Source of the DNA: Pseudomonas oryzihabitans
Lineage (GTDB): Bacteria; Pseudomonadota; Gammaproteobacteria; Pseudomonadales; Pseudomonadaceae
Assembly: GCF_006384975.1 (NCBI RefSeq)
Contig: NZ_CP021645.1
Span: 4,673,501 to 4,737,500, forward strand
Reading direction: 5' to 3'
DNA length: 64,000 nt
The translations under genes and the position numbers were made by a program. Shown here one piece after another: positions 17,844-26,997 of this stretch. The notes below the pieces were generated by a model that saw only the letters and a program-made list of their open reading frames with translations, had not been told where the DNA came from and ran no database searches. How positions within the stretch are numbered: position 1 is the first letter of the stretch; the number at the start of each line of letters is the position of its first letter.

Positions 17844-19586
17844 GTGTCCCTCACCGTCCTTGGCCTGTCCGGCGCCCTCAGCCACGATCCCTCCGCCGCG
17901 CTCTACATCGACGGCAAGCTGATCGCCGCGGTGGAAGAAGAACGCTTCGTGCGCGACAAGCATGCCAAGAACCGCATGCCCTACGAGTCGGCCAAGTTCT
18001 GCCTGGAACAGGCCGGGATCACCCCCGCCGACGTCGACGTGGTGGCCATTCCCTATGCGCCCATCAGTCTGTTCGGCGAGGCCCGCTGGCACTATGCCAA
18101 GCGCTACGCCTACGCCCCGGATCGCGCGCTGGATGCCATCCTGTTCGGCAATCGCCGCTACCACCGCTACAAGAAGCGCATCGAATGGTGCCTGGTGCAG
18201 CTGGGTTTCGACCTGAAGAAGGTCAAGCTCGAGGCCGTCGAGCACCATCTGGCCCATGCCTCCAGTGCCTATCACTGCTCGGGTTTCAGCGAGAAGACCG
18301 CCATCCTCGGCATCGATGGCAAGGGTGAATACGCCACCACCTTCTTCGGCTACGGCGAGAACGGCAAGATCCACAAGATCAAGGAGTTCTACGATCCGGA
18401 TTCCCTGGGCGGCCTCTATGGTGCCCTCACCGAATTCCTCGGCTTCGAGATGCTCGACGGCGAATTCAAGGTCATGGGCATGGCGCCCTATGGCGATGCC
18501 AGCAAGTACGATTTCTCGCGCCTGGCTAAATTCGAGAACGGCGAGCTGATCATCAACACCGACTACGCCAACGTCATCGGCTTCCGCCGCTACAAGGAAA
18601 AGGGCAAGGGCTACTACTTCTCGCCCAAGCTCATCGAGTGGCTGGGGCCCAAGCGCGAAGGCGATATCGCCGACGATCCCTACATCCACTACGCCGCCAG
18701 CATGCAGGCCCTGTTCGAGAAGCTGGCGCTGGAGATGATGGACTACTACCTGGGCGACATCATCCGCGAGACCGGCAAGATCGCCTTCGCCGGTGGTTGC
18801 GCGCTCAACGTCAAGCTCAACCAGAAGATCATCGCCCGTCCCGAGGTCAAGGAGCTCTTCGTCCAGCCCGCCTCGGGCGATGCCGGCACCGCCGTCGGCG
18901 CCGCGGCCTACGTCTCCCACGCCCGTGGCGTACCGGTGGAGAAGATGGAGCACGTCTATCTCGGCCCTGGCTACAGCAACGAGGACGTCATCGCCGCCTG
19001 TGCCCGGCATCCCAATGCGCCGAAGTGGCAGCGGATCGACGAGATGCCCCGGCGTATCGCCGAGATCATGGTGGCCGGCAATCCGGTGGCCTGGTTCCAG
19101 GGCCGCCTGGAATTCGGTCCGCGCGCCCTCGGCGGTCGCTCCATCATCGGCTGCCCCAGCGTGCCGGGCGTGGCCGACCGTATCAATGCCCAGATCAAGT
19201 TCCGCGAGCGCTGGCGGCCGTTCTGCCCGTCGATGCTCGACACCGTGGCCCCGCAGATGCTCAAGGTCGATCATCCTTCGCCCTTCATGACCTTTACCTT
19301 CGAGGTCAACGAGGAGTGGAAGAGCCGGGTCCCCGAAGTCGTCCACGAAGACGGCACCTCCCGTGCCCAGGTCCTGGAGCGCCGCCACAATCCGCGCTGG
19401 TACGACCTGATGCTGGAGCTGGAAAAGCTCACCGGCAACGGCGTCTCGCTCAACACCTCGCTCAACCGCCGTGGCGAACCCATGGTCTGCTCGCCCACCG
19501 ATGCCCTGAACATGTTCTACGGCTCGGACCTGCAGTACCTGATCATGGAAGACATCCTGGTGGTCAAGGAAGGTGCCGGCCTATGA
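17844..19586 (+). CDS. wapO: Carbamoyltransferase of LPS core (NodU/CmcH family, PA5005-type)
   Basis: This 580-residue protein has the two-domain carbamoyltransferase layout: an N-terminal Kae1-like domain starting LTVLGLSGALSHDPSAAL with HHLAHASSAY near 132, and a C-terminal domain with GPRALGGRSI near 425 and NTSLNRRGEPMV near 540. It probably carbamoylates a core heptose from carbamoyl phosphate. GTG 17844 was chosen because AGAGG precedes it and the family N-terminus starts there; the upstream open frame overlaps the promoter. The symbol wapO is from memory. It overlaps wapH by four bases. Confidence 0.85.
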   Translation: MSLTVLGLSGALSHDPSAALYIDGKLIAAVEEERFVRDKHAKNRMPYESAKFCLEQAGITPADVDVVAIPYAPISLFGEARWHYAKRYAYAPDRALDAILFGNRRYHRYKKRIEWCLVQLGFDLKKVKLEAVEHHLAHASSAYHCSGFSEKTAILGIDGKGEYATTFFGYGENGKIHKIKEFYDPDSLGGLYGALTEFLGFEMLDGEFKVMGMAPYGDASKYDFSRLAKFENGELIINTDYANVIGFRRYKEKGKGYYFSPKLIEWLGPKREGDIADDPYIHYAASMQALFEKLALEMMDYYLGDIIRETGKIAFAGGCALNVKLNQKIIARPEVKELFVQPASGDAGTAVGAAAYVSHARGVPVEKMEHVYLGPGYSNEDVIAACARHPNAPKWQRIDEMPRRIAEIMVAGNPVAWFQGRLEFGPRALGGRSIIGCPSVPGVADRINAQIKFRERWRPFCPSMLDTVAPQMLKVDHPSPFMTFTFEVNEEWKSRVPEVVHEDGTSRAQVLERRHNPRWYDLMLELEKLTGNGVSLNTSLNRRGEPMVCSPTDALNMFYGSDLQYLIMEDILVVKEGAGL

Positions 19587-20716
19587 CGCGTTCCGCCGAA
19601 CCGCGGGTGCTGCAGTTCTGTCACGGCTACGACGGTCCCTTCCTCGACTGCGCCCGCCAGACCGCCAGCCTCTTCGCGGGCAGCGGCTATCGCGTCACCA
19701 CGGCGTTCCTCACCGGCGCCGCCGATAGCGAGGTGGCTGCCGGCTGCGGTAGCGACGAGGTGCTGTTCCTCGAGTACTCCTCGCGGGACGTACGCGGCCT
19801 CAAGCTCGGCGCCATCCAGGCGCTGCGCGAGATCGTCCGTTCGCGGGGCATCCGCTTCGTCATCGCCCATCGCTTCAAGCCGATCTGGATCGCCTGCCTG
19901 GCCACCAATCTGCCGGTGATCGGCGTCCACCATGCCTTCGGCGACTACGATCGCCTCGGTCGGCGGCTGTTCGCCAAGCTGATGAGCAAGCGCCTGAGTC
20001 TCCTGGCCGTTTCCGACGCGGTGCGCGACGAGATCCGCCAGCGGCTCAAGGACTGGCCGGCCGAACGCATCGAGACCCTCTACAACCGCCTGGACGTCGA
20101 GACGGTGGAGCGCGAGTTGCTGCCGGCCGACCAGGCCCGTGCCGAGCTCAAGCTGCCCCAGGACGCCTGGATTGTCGGCAACGTCGGCCGTCTGCACCCG
20201 GACAAGGACCAGGCCACCCTGCTGCGCGGCTTCGCCGCCGCCCTAGCGACCCTGCCGAACAATGCCCTGCTGGCCATCCTCGGCAAGGGCCGCCTGGAAG
20301 ACGACCTCAAGGACCTGGCGCGCGAGCTGAACATCGCCGACCGGGTCTTGTTCCTCGGCCAGGTGGAAGGCGCCCGGCGCTACTTCAAGGCCTTCGACGT
20401 CTTCGCCCTGAGTTCCGACCATGAGCCCTTCGGCATGGTCCTGCTGGAAGCCATGGCCGCCGGCGTGCCGCTGATCGCCACCGCTTGCGGTGGTGCCCGG
20501 GAGATCGTCGAAGGGGTGGGCTTTCTCTTTCCCCTGGGCGATGCCGAAGCCCTGGCGCAGGGCCTGCAGCATCTCGGCCGCCTGGCTCCCAGCCAGAGAC
20601 GCGCCTGCGTCCAGCACATGCGTGAACGCCTGGCCGAACGCTTCTCCGACGAGGCCGTGCGCCGCGACTTCTGGCGGCTGCCCATGGTCGCCGCCTTCAA
20701 GGCTCCGGCGCCGTGA
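19583..20716 (+). CDS. wapH: LPS outer-core glycosyltransferase, GT4 family
   Basis: This 377-residue retaining glycosyltransferase has the GT4 signature GNVGRLHPDKDQATLLRGF near 190-208 and the donor motif DHEPFGMVLLEAMAAGVPLI near 278-297. Its place directly after the carbamoyltransferase matches P. aeruginosa wapH, a glucosyltransferase of the outer core; the exact sugar is inferred. It starts within the previous stop (ATGA) and its TGA overlaps the GTG of ssg. Confidence 0.8.
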   Translation: MTRSAEPRVLQFCHGYDGPFLDCARQTASLFAGSGYRVTTAFLTGAADSEVAAGCGSDEVLFLEYSSRDVRGLKLGAIQALREIVRSRGIRFVIAHRFKPIWIACLATNLPVIGVHHAFGDYDRLGRRLFAKLMSKRLSLLAVSDAVRDEIRQRLKDWPAERIETLYNRLDVETVERELLPADQARAELKLPQDAWIVGNVGRLHPDKDQATLLRGFAAALATLPNNALLAILGKGRLEDDLKDLARELNIADRVLFLGQVEGARRYFKAFDVFALSSDHEPFGMVLLEAMAAGVPLIATACGGAREIVEGVGFLFPLGDAEALAQGLQHLGRLAPSQRRACVQHMRERLAERFSDEAVRRDFWRLPMVAAFKAPAP

Positions 20717-21672
20717 AAGTCCTGTTCCTGGTCCAGAAGGAACAACGCATCCTGCTGGACCACTTCTATGCCAGCATCGCCGCCCATTGCGACTGCGACC
20801 TGCGCTGGCTGAGCGACGCCGAGCAGGCCGATCTGCGCGGCTACTTCCGCCGCGCCGTGCCCCAGCCCGAGCAATACGACCGCATCCTGCTGTTCTTGAG
20901 GTTCAAGAAGCAGCTCAAGCAGATCGCCTTCATCCGCAGCCTGCCCAATCTGGTCGAGCTGGAACACGACGCCTACCAGAACTTCATCCCCTGCAAGTAC
21001 ACCGGCAAATTCAGCCGCTACTATCGGGCCATCCCCCATGTCCGGGTGCTGGTCTCGGGAGCCGGCGTGGCGCGGCGCCTGCAGGAAGAGGGGGTGGACG
21101 CCGTCTTCGTGCCCAAGGGCTACGACGACAGTCGCCTGCGCGACCTGAGCCTGGAACGCGACATCGAGCTGGGCTTCGTCGGCAGCCTGGGCAGCGTGGC
21201 CTACAGCGGGCGCAAGCAATTGCTGGAAGACCTGGCCAAGGTCGAGCCGCTGTTGATCACCAAGACTCGTTCGGGCGATGAATACCTGCAGACGCTCAAT
21301 CGCATCCGCTTCTTCGTCGGTGCCGACGTTGGCATGGGCGAATACATGATCAAGAATTTCGAGGCCATGGCCTGCGGCTGCGTGCTCTTCACCTACGACC
21401 AGGGCGAGGAAGAGAACCGGGCGCTGGGTTTCGCCGACGGGGTCAACGTGGTGCTCTATCGCTCGCTGGACGAATTGCGCGAAAAGCTCGCCAGACTGCG
21501 CGCGGATCCCGCGCACGCCGCGGCCATCGCCAAGGCCGGAGAGGCTCTGGCCCGTCACTCTTTCGCCTTCGGCCACTTGGGCGAACGCGTGGTTTCGGCT
21601 ATAACCCCAGCGCTGCGGCCAGTGGTCGCACCGGGGTTCCTGCAACGCCTGCTGGCCAGGCTGGGACGCTGA
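20713..21672 (+). CDS. ssg: Cell-surface sugar biosynthesis glycosyltransferase Ssg
   Basis: This 319-residue protein begins MKVLFLVQKEQRILLDHFY and contains SADVGMGEYMIKNFEAMACG-like sequence near 205-222 (here GADVGMGEYMIKNF), both typical of Pseudomonas Ssg (PA5001 family). Ssg is needed for complete LPS core and O-antigen and for normal motility and phage sensitivity in several pseudomonads. The GTG start overlaps the wapH stop. Confidence 0.85.
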   Translation: MKVLFLVQKEQRILLDHFYASIAAHCDCDLRWLSDAEQADLRGYFRRAVPQPEQYDRILLFLRFKKQLKQIAFIRSLPNLVELEHDAYQNFIPCKYTGKFSRYYRAIPHVRVLVSGAGVARRLQEEGVDAVFVPKGYDDSRLRDLSLERDIELGFVGSLGSVAYSGRKQLLEDLAKVEPLLITKTRSGDEYLQTLNRIRFFVGADVGMGEYMIKNFEAMACGCVLFTYDQGEEENRALGFADGVNVVLYRSLDELREKLARLRADPAHAAAIAKAGEALARHSFAFGHLGERVVSAITPALRPVVAPGFLQRLLARLGR

Positions 21673-21722
21673 TGCGGCGCGCAAGGCCAAGCTTTCGACT
21701 CACCTGGCAGAAAGGGTAGAAC

Positions 21723-22484
21723 GTGCAGTTTTCCGCCGATAGCGACATTTCCCTGGTCGTCACCAGTTGCGGGCGCTTCGAGCTGCTCACGCAGACGCTG
21801 GCGACCTTCGACGAATTCAACACCGCGCCCATTCGCCGGGTCTTCATCACCGAGGATTCCGGTGACGAACGGGTACGCGATTGCATCCCGGCGCACTGGC
21901 GCGAACACACCGAGTTCATCGTCAACAATCCCAAGCTCGGCCAGATGCGCAGTGTCGACGCCGCCTATGCCCGGGTCGAGACCGCCTGGATCTTCCATTG
22001 CGAAGACGACTGGGCCTTCTACCGCCCCGGCTTCATCGAGGACTCCCAGGCGCTGCTGGAGGCCGATCCCCAGGCGCTGCAGGTGTGGCTGCGCAGCCAT
22101 GCCCATGACCTGGCGATCCATAGCCCCTACGTCTATCTCAAGCCACGACAGGTGCATGCCGGCATCGCCTTTCATGAAGTCGGCTCGCACAAGCCCGAAT
22201 GGCAAGGCTTTTCCTTCAATCCCGGTCTGCGGCGGCGCGCTGATTATCTGCTGCACGCTCCCTATGGCGAGCTGAGCGGCGAGAAGGAGCTGTCGCGGCG
22301 TTATGCCGATGAAAGCCGGCACGCGCTGATCCTGGAAAACGACGCCGTGCTGCATACCGGTTTCGGCCAGCATGTGGTCAGCGACAAGGATCGCCGCGAC
22401 AAGCGCAAGCGCCGGCGTATGGAACGCATCAAACTGGCACTGGCCTTCCTGGTCGGCGCACTCCTCGGAGCCCTCTTGTGGTGA
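21723..22484 (+). CDS. GT2-type glycosyltransferase with C-terminal membrane anchor
   Basis: This 253-residue protein begins with a GT-A fold (DISLVVTSCGRFELLTQTL) and has FHCEDDWAFYRPGF near 93-106, whose EDD serves as the nucleotide-sugar metal motif. The last 16 residues are hydrophobic after an Arg/Lys-rich stretch, indicating a C-terminal anchor on the cytoplasmic face. It occupies the position of wapR (outer-core rhamnosyltransferase) between ssg and waaL, but I cannot assign the sugar. GTG start with AAAGGG upstream; the end overlaps waaL by seven bases. Confidence 0.75.
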   Translation: MQFSADSDISLVVTSCGRFELLTQTLATFDEFNTAPIRRVFITEDSGDERVRDCIPAHWREHTEFIVNNPKLGQMRSVDAAYARVETAWIFHCEDDWAFYRPGFIEDSQALLEADPQALQVWLRSHAHDLAIHSPYVYLKPRQVHAGIAFHEVGSHKPEWQGFSFNPGLRRRADYLLHAPYGELSGEKELSRRYADESRHALILENDAVLHTGFGQHVVSDKDRRDKRKRRRMERIKLALAFLVGALLGALLW

Positions 22485-23656
22485 CACCCGTGCTCGATCG
22501 GCTGCAGCAGAGCCGTTATTTCACCCTGGCGGTGCTGGTGTTCATGGCCGCCTATCTGTGCATTCCCGTGGCGAAGTGGATCAACAGCTTCTATTACGCG
22601 GCCATTGCCCTACCGGCATTGATCCTCTTCGTCCTGCGTCCGCGGCTGATCGATTGGCGCTCTCCGCTGCTGCTGCTCTGGCTGGTGTTTCTCGCCTGGT
22701 TCATCGTGCCGGGCGCACGGGCGGAGGAGGGGATGTTCTTCAAGCACATCCTCTATGTGCTGTTGTTCGTACTGATCGTAGCCTGCCTGGTGGATGGCGA
22801 CTTCTTTCGCCGACCCAGTCTGGTACGCCTGGCCTTCTGGATTCTCTGTGCCTATGCGGTGGGTTCCAGCCTGGTCTTCTGGCTCACCGGGCACTATGCC
22901 GTGGGCCAGCGGGTCATCCACCTGCCGGGGCGGATCTCCAACCCCATCTATGTGAGCATCTGGCTGGTCTGCCTGGGCGGCCTCGCCGCGCCCACCTGGA
23001 TTCGCGAGCGGCGCTGGGGCGAGTTGCTGGCGGCCGTGGTGATCACCATCGTCGGGATCTCCTTCGCCCTGCAGACCCGCACCGGGCTGGTGGGCATCGT
23101 CTTCTTGGCAGCCCTCGGCGTGCTCTTCGCCTTTCCGCGTTTTCCGCTACGGACCCTGGCCTTCGTCGTGCTGGTCAGTGCGTTGATCGCCGGGGTGGTC
23201 GAGGTGGTGCATACCGAGGCCTGGTTCGTCTCCTTTTGGGGGCGGGCGGATTCCGGCCGCATCGAGCTGTTCCACTTCATGATCAAGGATTGGGAAGGCT
23301 GCGGTTGGTGGCTGGGCTGCGGCCTGGGTTACCAGAGCCACGACCTGTTGCACGGCACTGAGGCCATCCAGCATCCGCATAACATCTTCGTCTCCCTGGG
23401 CATCTACACCGGGTTGGTGTCGCTGTTGATCTTCGCCGTGCTGATGCTGGCCACCCTGGGCGCCGCGCTGCGCCACCGCGATCCCTGGGGGCTCTATCTG
23501 GCCGTGGCCCTGCTGATGCTCAACTTCGACGGCGCCAAGCTGATCGGCAATCCGGACGAGTTATGGCCACTGGTGTTGCTGCCGGCGGCGATGATCGTCG
23601 GCGGCGAGGTACAGCGGCGGCGCAAGCTGGCGCTGGCTCGGGCGCTGCCGAGCTAG
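22478..23656 (+). CDS. waaL: O-antigen ligase WaaL-type membrane protein
   Basis: This 392-residue polytopic protein (about ten hydrophobic segments) has the Wzy/WaaL periplasmic-loop features: an Arg-containing TRTGLVGIVFL segment near 205-215 and an essential-type His in IQHPHNIFVSLGIYTG near 305-320. It joins undecaprenyl-linked O antigen to lipid A-core at the periplasmic face. The start is one of several closely spaced GTG codons; 22478 is given but 22481 or 22490 is equally possible. Its stop overlaps the oppositely oriented kinase gene by four bases. Confidence 0.85.
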   Translation: MVTPVLDRLQQSRYFTLAVLVFMAAYLCIPVAKWINSFYYAAIALPALILFVLRPRLIDWRSPLLLLWLVFLAWFIVPGARAEEGMFFKHILYVLLFVLIVACLVDGDFFRRPSLVRLAFWILCAYAVGSSLVFWLTGHYAVGQRVIHLPGRISNPIYVSIWLVCLGGLAAPTWIRERRWGELLAAVVITIVGISFALQTRTGLVGIVFLAALGVLFAFPRFPLRTLAFVVLVSALIAGVVEVVHTEAWFVSFWGRADSGRIELFHFMIKDWEGCGWWLGCGLGYQSHDLLHGTEAIQHPHNIFVSLGIYTGLVSLLIFAVLMLATLGAALRHRDPWGLYLAVALLMLNFDGAKLIGNPDELWPLVLLPAAMIVGGEVQRRRKLALARALPS

Positions 23657-24294
23657 TCGTTCAGCTGGCGGTCGAGGTCACGCCAGTCCAAGGGCTGGCG
23701 GCAAGCCTCGGCGTAGGCCCGCAGGAAGGGCTCGCGGCCGGGCTGGAACAGCCAGTCGCGGTCTTCGCTGTAGCGCAGCAGGTGATGGAAATTGCGTACC
23801 CGTAAGCGCAGCGGCAGGCGGCGGGCATGGCAGCGCAGATCGGCGATGTCGATCAGGCCCAGTTCGCCTGCGGGCGTCAGCACCACGTTGCCCAGGTGCA
23901 ACGAGCGGAAATAGACGCCCTTGTCGTGCAGGCCGGCGATGAAGCGCCCCAGCGCCGGACGCAGCGCCTCGGCCTGTGCCGACTCACGCAACTGGCGCAG
24001 GGTCTGGCCGGGTAGCGGGCTGTAGTGCACGACATCGCGCTGCAGCGAGGCGGCGCGATAGACCTCCAGCACCTGCGGACAGGGAATGCCGCGCGCGGCC
24101 AACTGGCGGGCGTTGTCGGCAAAGCGCTGGGCGTAGGGGAACAGGGCAGCCGAGGTCAGCAGCCGTTTGCGGCGGAACAGCTTGAGATAGCTGCCATCGG
24201 TGAGGCGCAGAACCTTGTCGCCATGGTGATCGGCTTCCACTACCTGGGCGGCGTCGCGCAGTTCGAGATAGCGCGAATGTTCGAGAGGCTTCAT
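23653..24294 (-). CDS. Kinase-fold protein of the LPS cluster (PA4998-type)
   Basis: This 213-residue protein has a lipopolysaccharide-kinase/BUD32-like pattern: GSYLKLFRRKRLL near 34-46 (beta3 Lys), GVYFRSLHLGNVVLTP near 125-140 and LGLIDIADLRC with the metal Asp. The position next to waaL and its antisense orientation match PA4998 of P. aeruginosa. Substrate unknown; a core sugar is the natural guess. It is tail-to-tail with waaL. Confidence 0.7.
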   Translation of the reverse strand: MKPLEHSRYLELRDAAQVVEADHHGDKVLRLTDGSYLKLFRRKRLLTSAALFPYAQRFADNARQLAARGIPCPQVLEVYRAASLQRDVVHYSPLPGQTLRQLRESAQAEALRPALGRFIAGLHDKGVYFRSLHLGNVVLTPAGELGLIDIADLRCHARRLPLRLRVRNFHHLLRYSEDRDWLFQPGREPFLRAYAEACRQPLDWRDLDRQLND

Positions 24295-24411
24295 GCAGGA
24301 CCCGTCAACGTCAGGGCGTGCATGTTACCCGAAGGCGGCAAGCTGTGAAGTGACCCTTGCGCCCTATGCAGCCGCTTGTTGTTAGAATCAGATTTTTGCC
24401 GGCACCTTTAC

Positions 24412-25461
24412 ATGCGTCCAACACGTCAACTCCTGTACTTCGTCTATGGCGGTGCTCAGGCCTATCGGCAGGAGCTGAAGTTCAGCCTGCTGAGCGTGCT
24501 GCATTGGCGGCAGCAGCAGGACATCGCCATCCGTATCGTGACCGACCGGCCGCAGGACTATCGCGGTTGGCCGGTCGAGCTGTTGCCCATTGAGGGGACC
24601 ACCCTGAAAGAGTGGCAGGGCCAGCACGGCTACCTCCACCGTAGCAAGGCCTGCGCCATCGCCTGGGCGCTGCCTAGGGCGGACAAGACCCTGTTCCTCG
24701 ACAGCGATACCGTCGTCCAGGCGCCGCTGGCGCCCTTGTTCGATGGGATCGATGACCAACGCTGCGTGATGGATGTGGAGGAATGGCGCTGGCGCAAGGC
24801 CCGGGAGCGACCCGAGTTCGCCCGTTTCGCCGCGACGCTGGCCGAGCGCCGGCAGGCGCCGGCGGAGGACACACGGCTCTACAACAGTGGCGTCTGTGGT
24901 CTGGCGCGGACTCATCTGGCGCGGGTCGAACGGGCCATCGCCCTGATCGACGACTGGCGTGGCCACGATGACGAGGTCCATACCCTGGAGCAGATCGCCC
25001 TGTCGTTCAGTCTGGCCGAGCTCGCCATCAGCGAAGCCCGCGGCGCGATTCGGCACTATTACGCGGAAAAACGCTTTTTGCATTTCATGCTGGCGCACTT
25101 CTTCGAGCGCTATGGGGAAGACTACTCAGCGGAATTGTGCCGCCACTGGCAGGAAGTGCCCCTGACCAAGCCGCTGCCCGATGTCTGGACCCGGCTACGG
25201 GTGAAGTGGCAACTGATCGGGCTGGACAAGCAGCGGGCGAGTCTGGGGCGCAAGCTGCTCTATGGCTGCCTGGCGCCCCAGGACAGCTACGCCCAGGCCT
25301 GTCGCCACGTCTGGTGGGAGCGGGCGCTGAGCGAGCGCCTGGGTGGCGGCGATCGCCAGGCCTTCGCCGAAGGCATCTGGCCGAACGACCTGCCACGTCC
25401 GCACCTGGCCGACGAAGCCAGCGCGGCGCTCGACTATCTGCGCACCCGGGTGCGCGGCTAG
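24412..25461 (+). CDS. Predicted nucleotide-sugar glycosyltransferase, accessory
   Basis: This 349-residue protein starts RQLLYFVYGGAQAYRQELKFSLLSVL and carries a DxD-type motif, KTLFLDSDTVVQAPL, near 97-111, then NSGVCGLAR, a pattern seen in GT8-like and related enzymes. I do not recognise a named family member. It has no counterpart between PA4998 and msbA in P. aeruginosa, so it belongs to a strain-variable insertion with the next two genes. ATG 24412 was preferred over a TTG 12 codons upstream; neither has a convincing ribosome site. A TAGAAT at 24383-24388 may be its -10. Confidence 0.65.
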   Translation: MRPTRQLLYFVYGGAQAYRQELKFSLLSVLHWRQQQDIAIRIVTDRPQDYRGWPVELLPIEGTTLKEWQGQHGYLHRSKACAIAWALPRADKTLFLDSDTVVQAPLAPLFDGIDDQRCVMDVEEWRWRKARERPEFARFAATLAERRQAPAEDTRLYNSGVCGLARTHLARVERAIALIDDWRGHDDEVHTLEQIALSFSLAELAISEARGAIRHYYAEKRFLHFMLAHFFERYGEDYSAELCRHWQEVPLTKPLPDVWTRLRVKWQLIGLDKQRASLGRKLLYGCLAPQDSYAQACRHVWWERALSERLGGGDRQAFAEGIWPNDLPRPHLADEASAALDYLRTRVRG

Positions 25462-25482
25462 CATCCCTTCAGGAATCTCTGC

Positions 25483-26322
25483 ATGCGAACGCTCTTTCTC
25501 GTCGTCCTCTACGGCTTGCGCCCCCGGGATTCGGCTACCTTGCGCAGCTTGCTGGCCCAGCCCGTCGCCAGCCTGCCGGCGGACAGCGGCCTGCTGGTCT
25601 GGAACAACGGCCCCCAGGCCATGGACGAGACGGAGCGCCAGACCCTGCTGGCCACACCGGGCTGGGCGCAGGTGCTCATCGAAGAGGATCTCGGCAATCC
25701 CCCCTTGAGTCGGGTCTACAACCGGGCGCTGCAGCTGGGCTCCGAGCGGTTGGTGGTCTTCGATCAGGACACCGTGGTGGACGAGCGCTATCTGCAGGCG
25801 CTTGGGCGGGAAGCCGAATTGCTGGTCCCGCTGGTGCTGGGCGCGGGGGCCATCCGCTATCCCCACCAATACAAGCAAGTGGTGACCAGCGAGGGTCCGC
25901 TGGACCCGCAAGCCACTGTTACCATCAGCTCGGGCCTGTGCCTGTCACGAGGCCTGGCCCAGCGCATCGCCGCGCGCCATGGCGACGTCTTCGACGAGAG
26001 ATTCGCTCTCTATGGGGTCGATGTCTCCTTCTTCCTGCGGGTGCAGGGGCTGGCCCGTGAGGAGTCGGTCGAGTTGCTCTGCGCCGGGGTGCTGGATCAC
26101 TCGCTGTCCGAGCTGGAGGAAGAAACCCCGGCCCAGCGGCGCTTTCGCGACATCGAGAAGTTCTATGTCGCCCTGCTGCTGCGCCTGCACTACAAGGGGG
26201 CCTCCCGCGGCAAGGTGCTGCGCTACCTGGGGCGGCAACTGCTGGGCAATCGTCCCTATCTGTATGGCGTACTGCCGCAGATGCTGAGGACCGTGTTCAG
26301 GGGGCGGCATCCCCGGGCGTGA
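25483..26322 (+). CDS. GT2 family glycosyltransferase, rhamnosyltransferase-like
   Basis: This 279-residue protein resembles O-antigen/core rhamnosyltransferases: LLVWNNGPQ near 38, NPPLSRVYNRAL near 72-83 and the FDQDTVVDERYL metal site near 92-103, then CLSRGLAQRI and FALYGVDVSFFLR near 174-186. The ribosome site CAGGAA lies 21 bp after the upstream glycosyltransferase, so the two are cotranscribed. Its last 26 bases overlap the convergent acyltransferase gene. Sugar and acceptor are not known. Confidence 0.75.
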   Translation: MRTLFLVVLYGLRPRDSATLRSLLAQPVASLPADSGLLVWNNGPQAMDETERQTLLATPGWAQVLIEEDLGNPPLSRVYNRALQLGSERLVVFDQDTVVDERYLQALGREAELLVPLVLGAGAIRYPHQYKQVVTSEGPLDPQATVTISSGLCLSRGLAQRIAARHGDVFDERFALYGVDVSFFLRVQGLAREESVELLCAGVLDHSLSELEEETPAQRRFRDIEKFYVALLLRLHYKGASRGKVLRYLGRQLLGNRPYLYGVLPQMLRTVFRGRHPRA

Positions 26323-26893
26323 TACCCGGCAGCGGACGGATCACCGCCTCGTGACGGCTGTAGTAGAGGCTGTCGGCGGGGATGTCGCGCATCACCAGGG
26401 CGCCGGCACCGACCACCACGTTGTCACCGATGGTCAGGTGGTCGCCAACGATGCAGACGTGGGCACCCAGGCTGACGTTGTCGCCGATGAAGATGCCCAC
26501 CAGCTGCGCCGGATCGTCGCTCTTGATGCCGATGGTGGTGTGCTGGCGGATCATCACATTGCGCCCTATCACCGCCAGGTTGGACACGCAGATGCCCATG
26601 CGATGGGGTAGGCGTAGTCCGGGCCCGATGCGCGCGCCCAGCAGGATCTCGATATTGTGCCGGCGGATCAGCCGGCGATTGATCCGCTCGGCCAGCTTGC
26701 GGTAGTTGAGCAGGCCACGCGGGCGGCAATAGAGGAACTGCGCCAGGCGATACCAGAACAGAAAGCTCGGGCTTTCACCTGCCATCACGCGGCGGAACAG
26801 GCGCTTGAGCCGCAACGGCTTGCCGGGGGCGTCCAGCACCTCCACGCGCCAGTAGTCCTTGAGTTCGGCGAAGGTGGCGATGAGCGGTGACAT
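26297..26893 (-). CDS. Left-handed beta-helix acyltransferase, serine-acetyltransferase-like
   Basis: This 198-residue protein has hexapeptide repeats from about residue 85 on (GARIGPGLRLPHRMGICVSN, VIGRNVMIRQHTTIG, FIGDNVSLGAHVCIVGDH, TIGDNVVVGAGALV) and an N-terminal helical part resembling CysE. Between glycosyltransferases and msbA an LPS O-acetyltransferase is more likely than cysteine biosynthesis. No P. aeruginosa counterpart lies at this site. It is divergent from msbA across about 100 bp. Confidence 0.75.
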   Translation of the reverse strand: MSPLIATFAELKDYWRVEVLDAPGKPLRLKRLFRRVMAGESPSFLFWYRLAQFLYCRPRGLLNYRKLAERINRRLIRRHNIEILLGARIGPGLRLPHRMGICVSNLAVIGRNVMIRQHTTIGIKSDDPAQLVGIFIGDNVSLGAHVCIVGDHLTIGDNVVVGAGALVMRDIPADSLYYSRHEAVIRPLPGITPGDAAP

Positions 26894-26997
26894 GACGGAC
26901 GTTCCAGAGCGAGGGAGGGCAAGCCTAGCGGAAAATCCCCTGGCTGGGTCAGCCGCGGGTGCGTGTTAACATGGCGCTTTTGCGTCACGACGAGACC

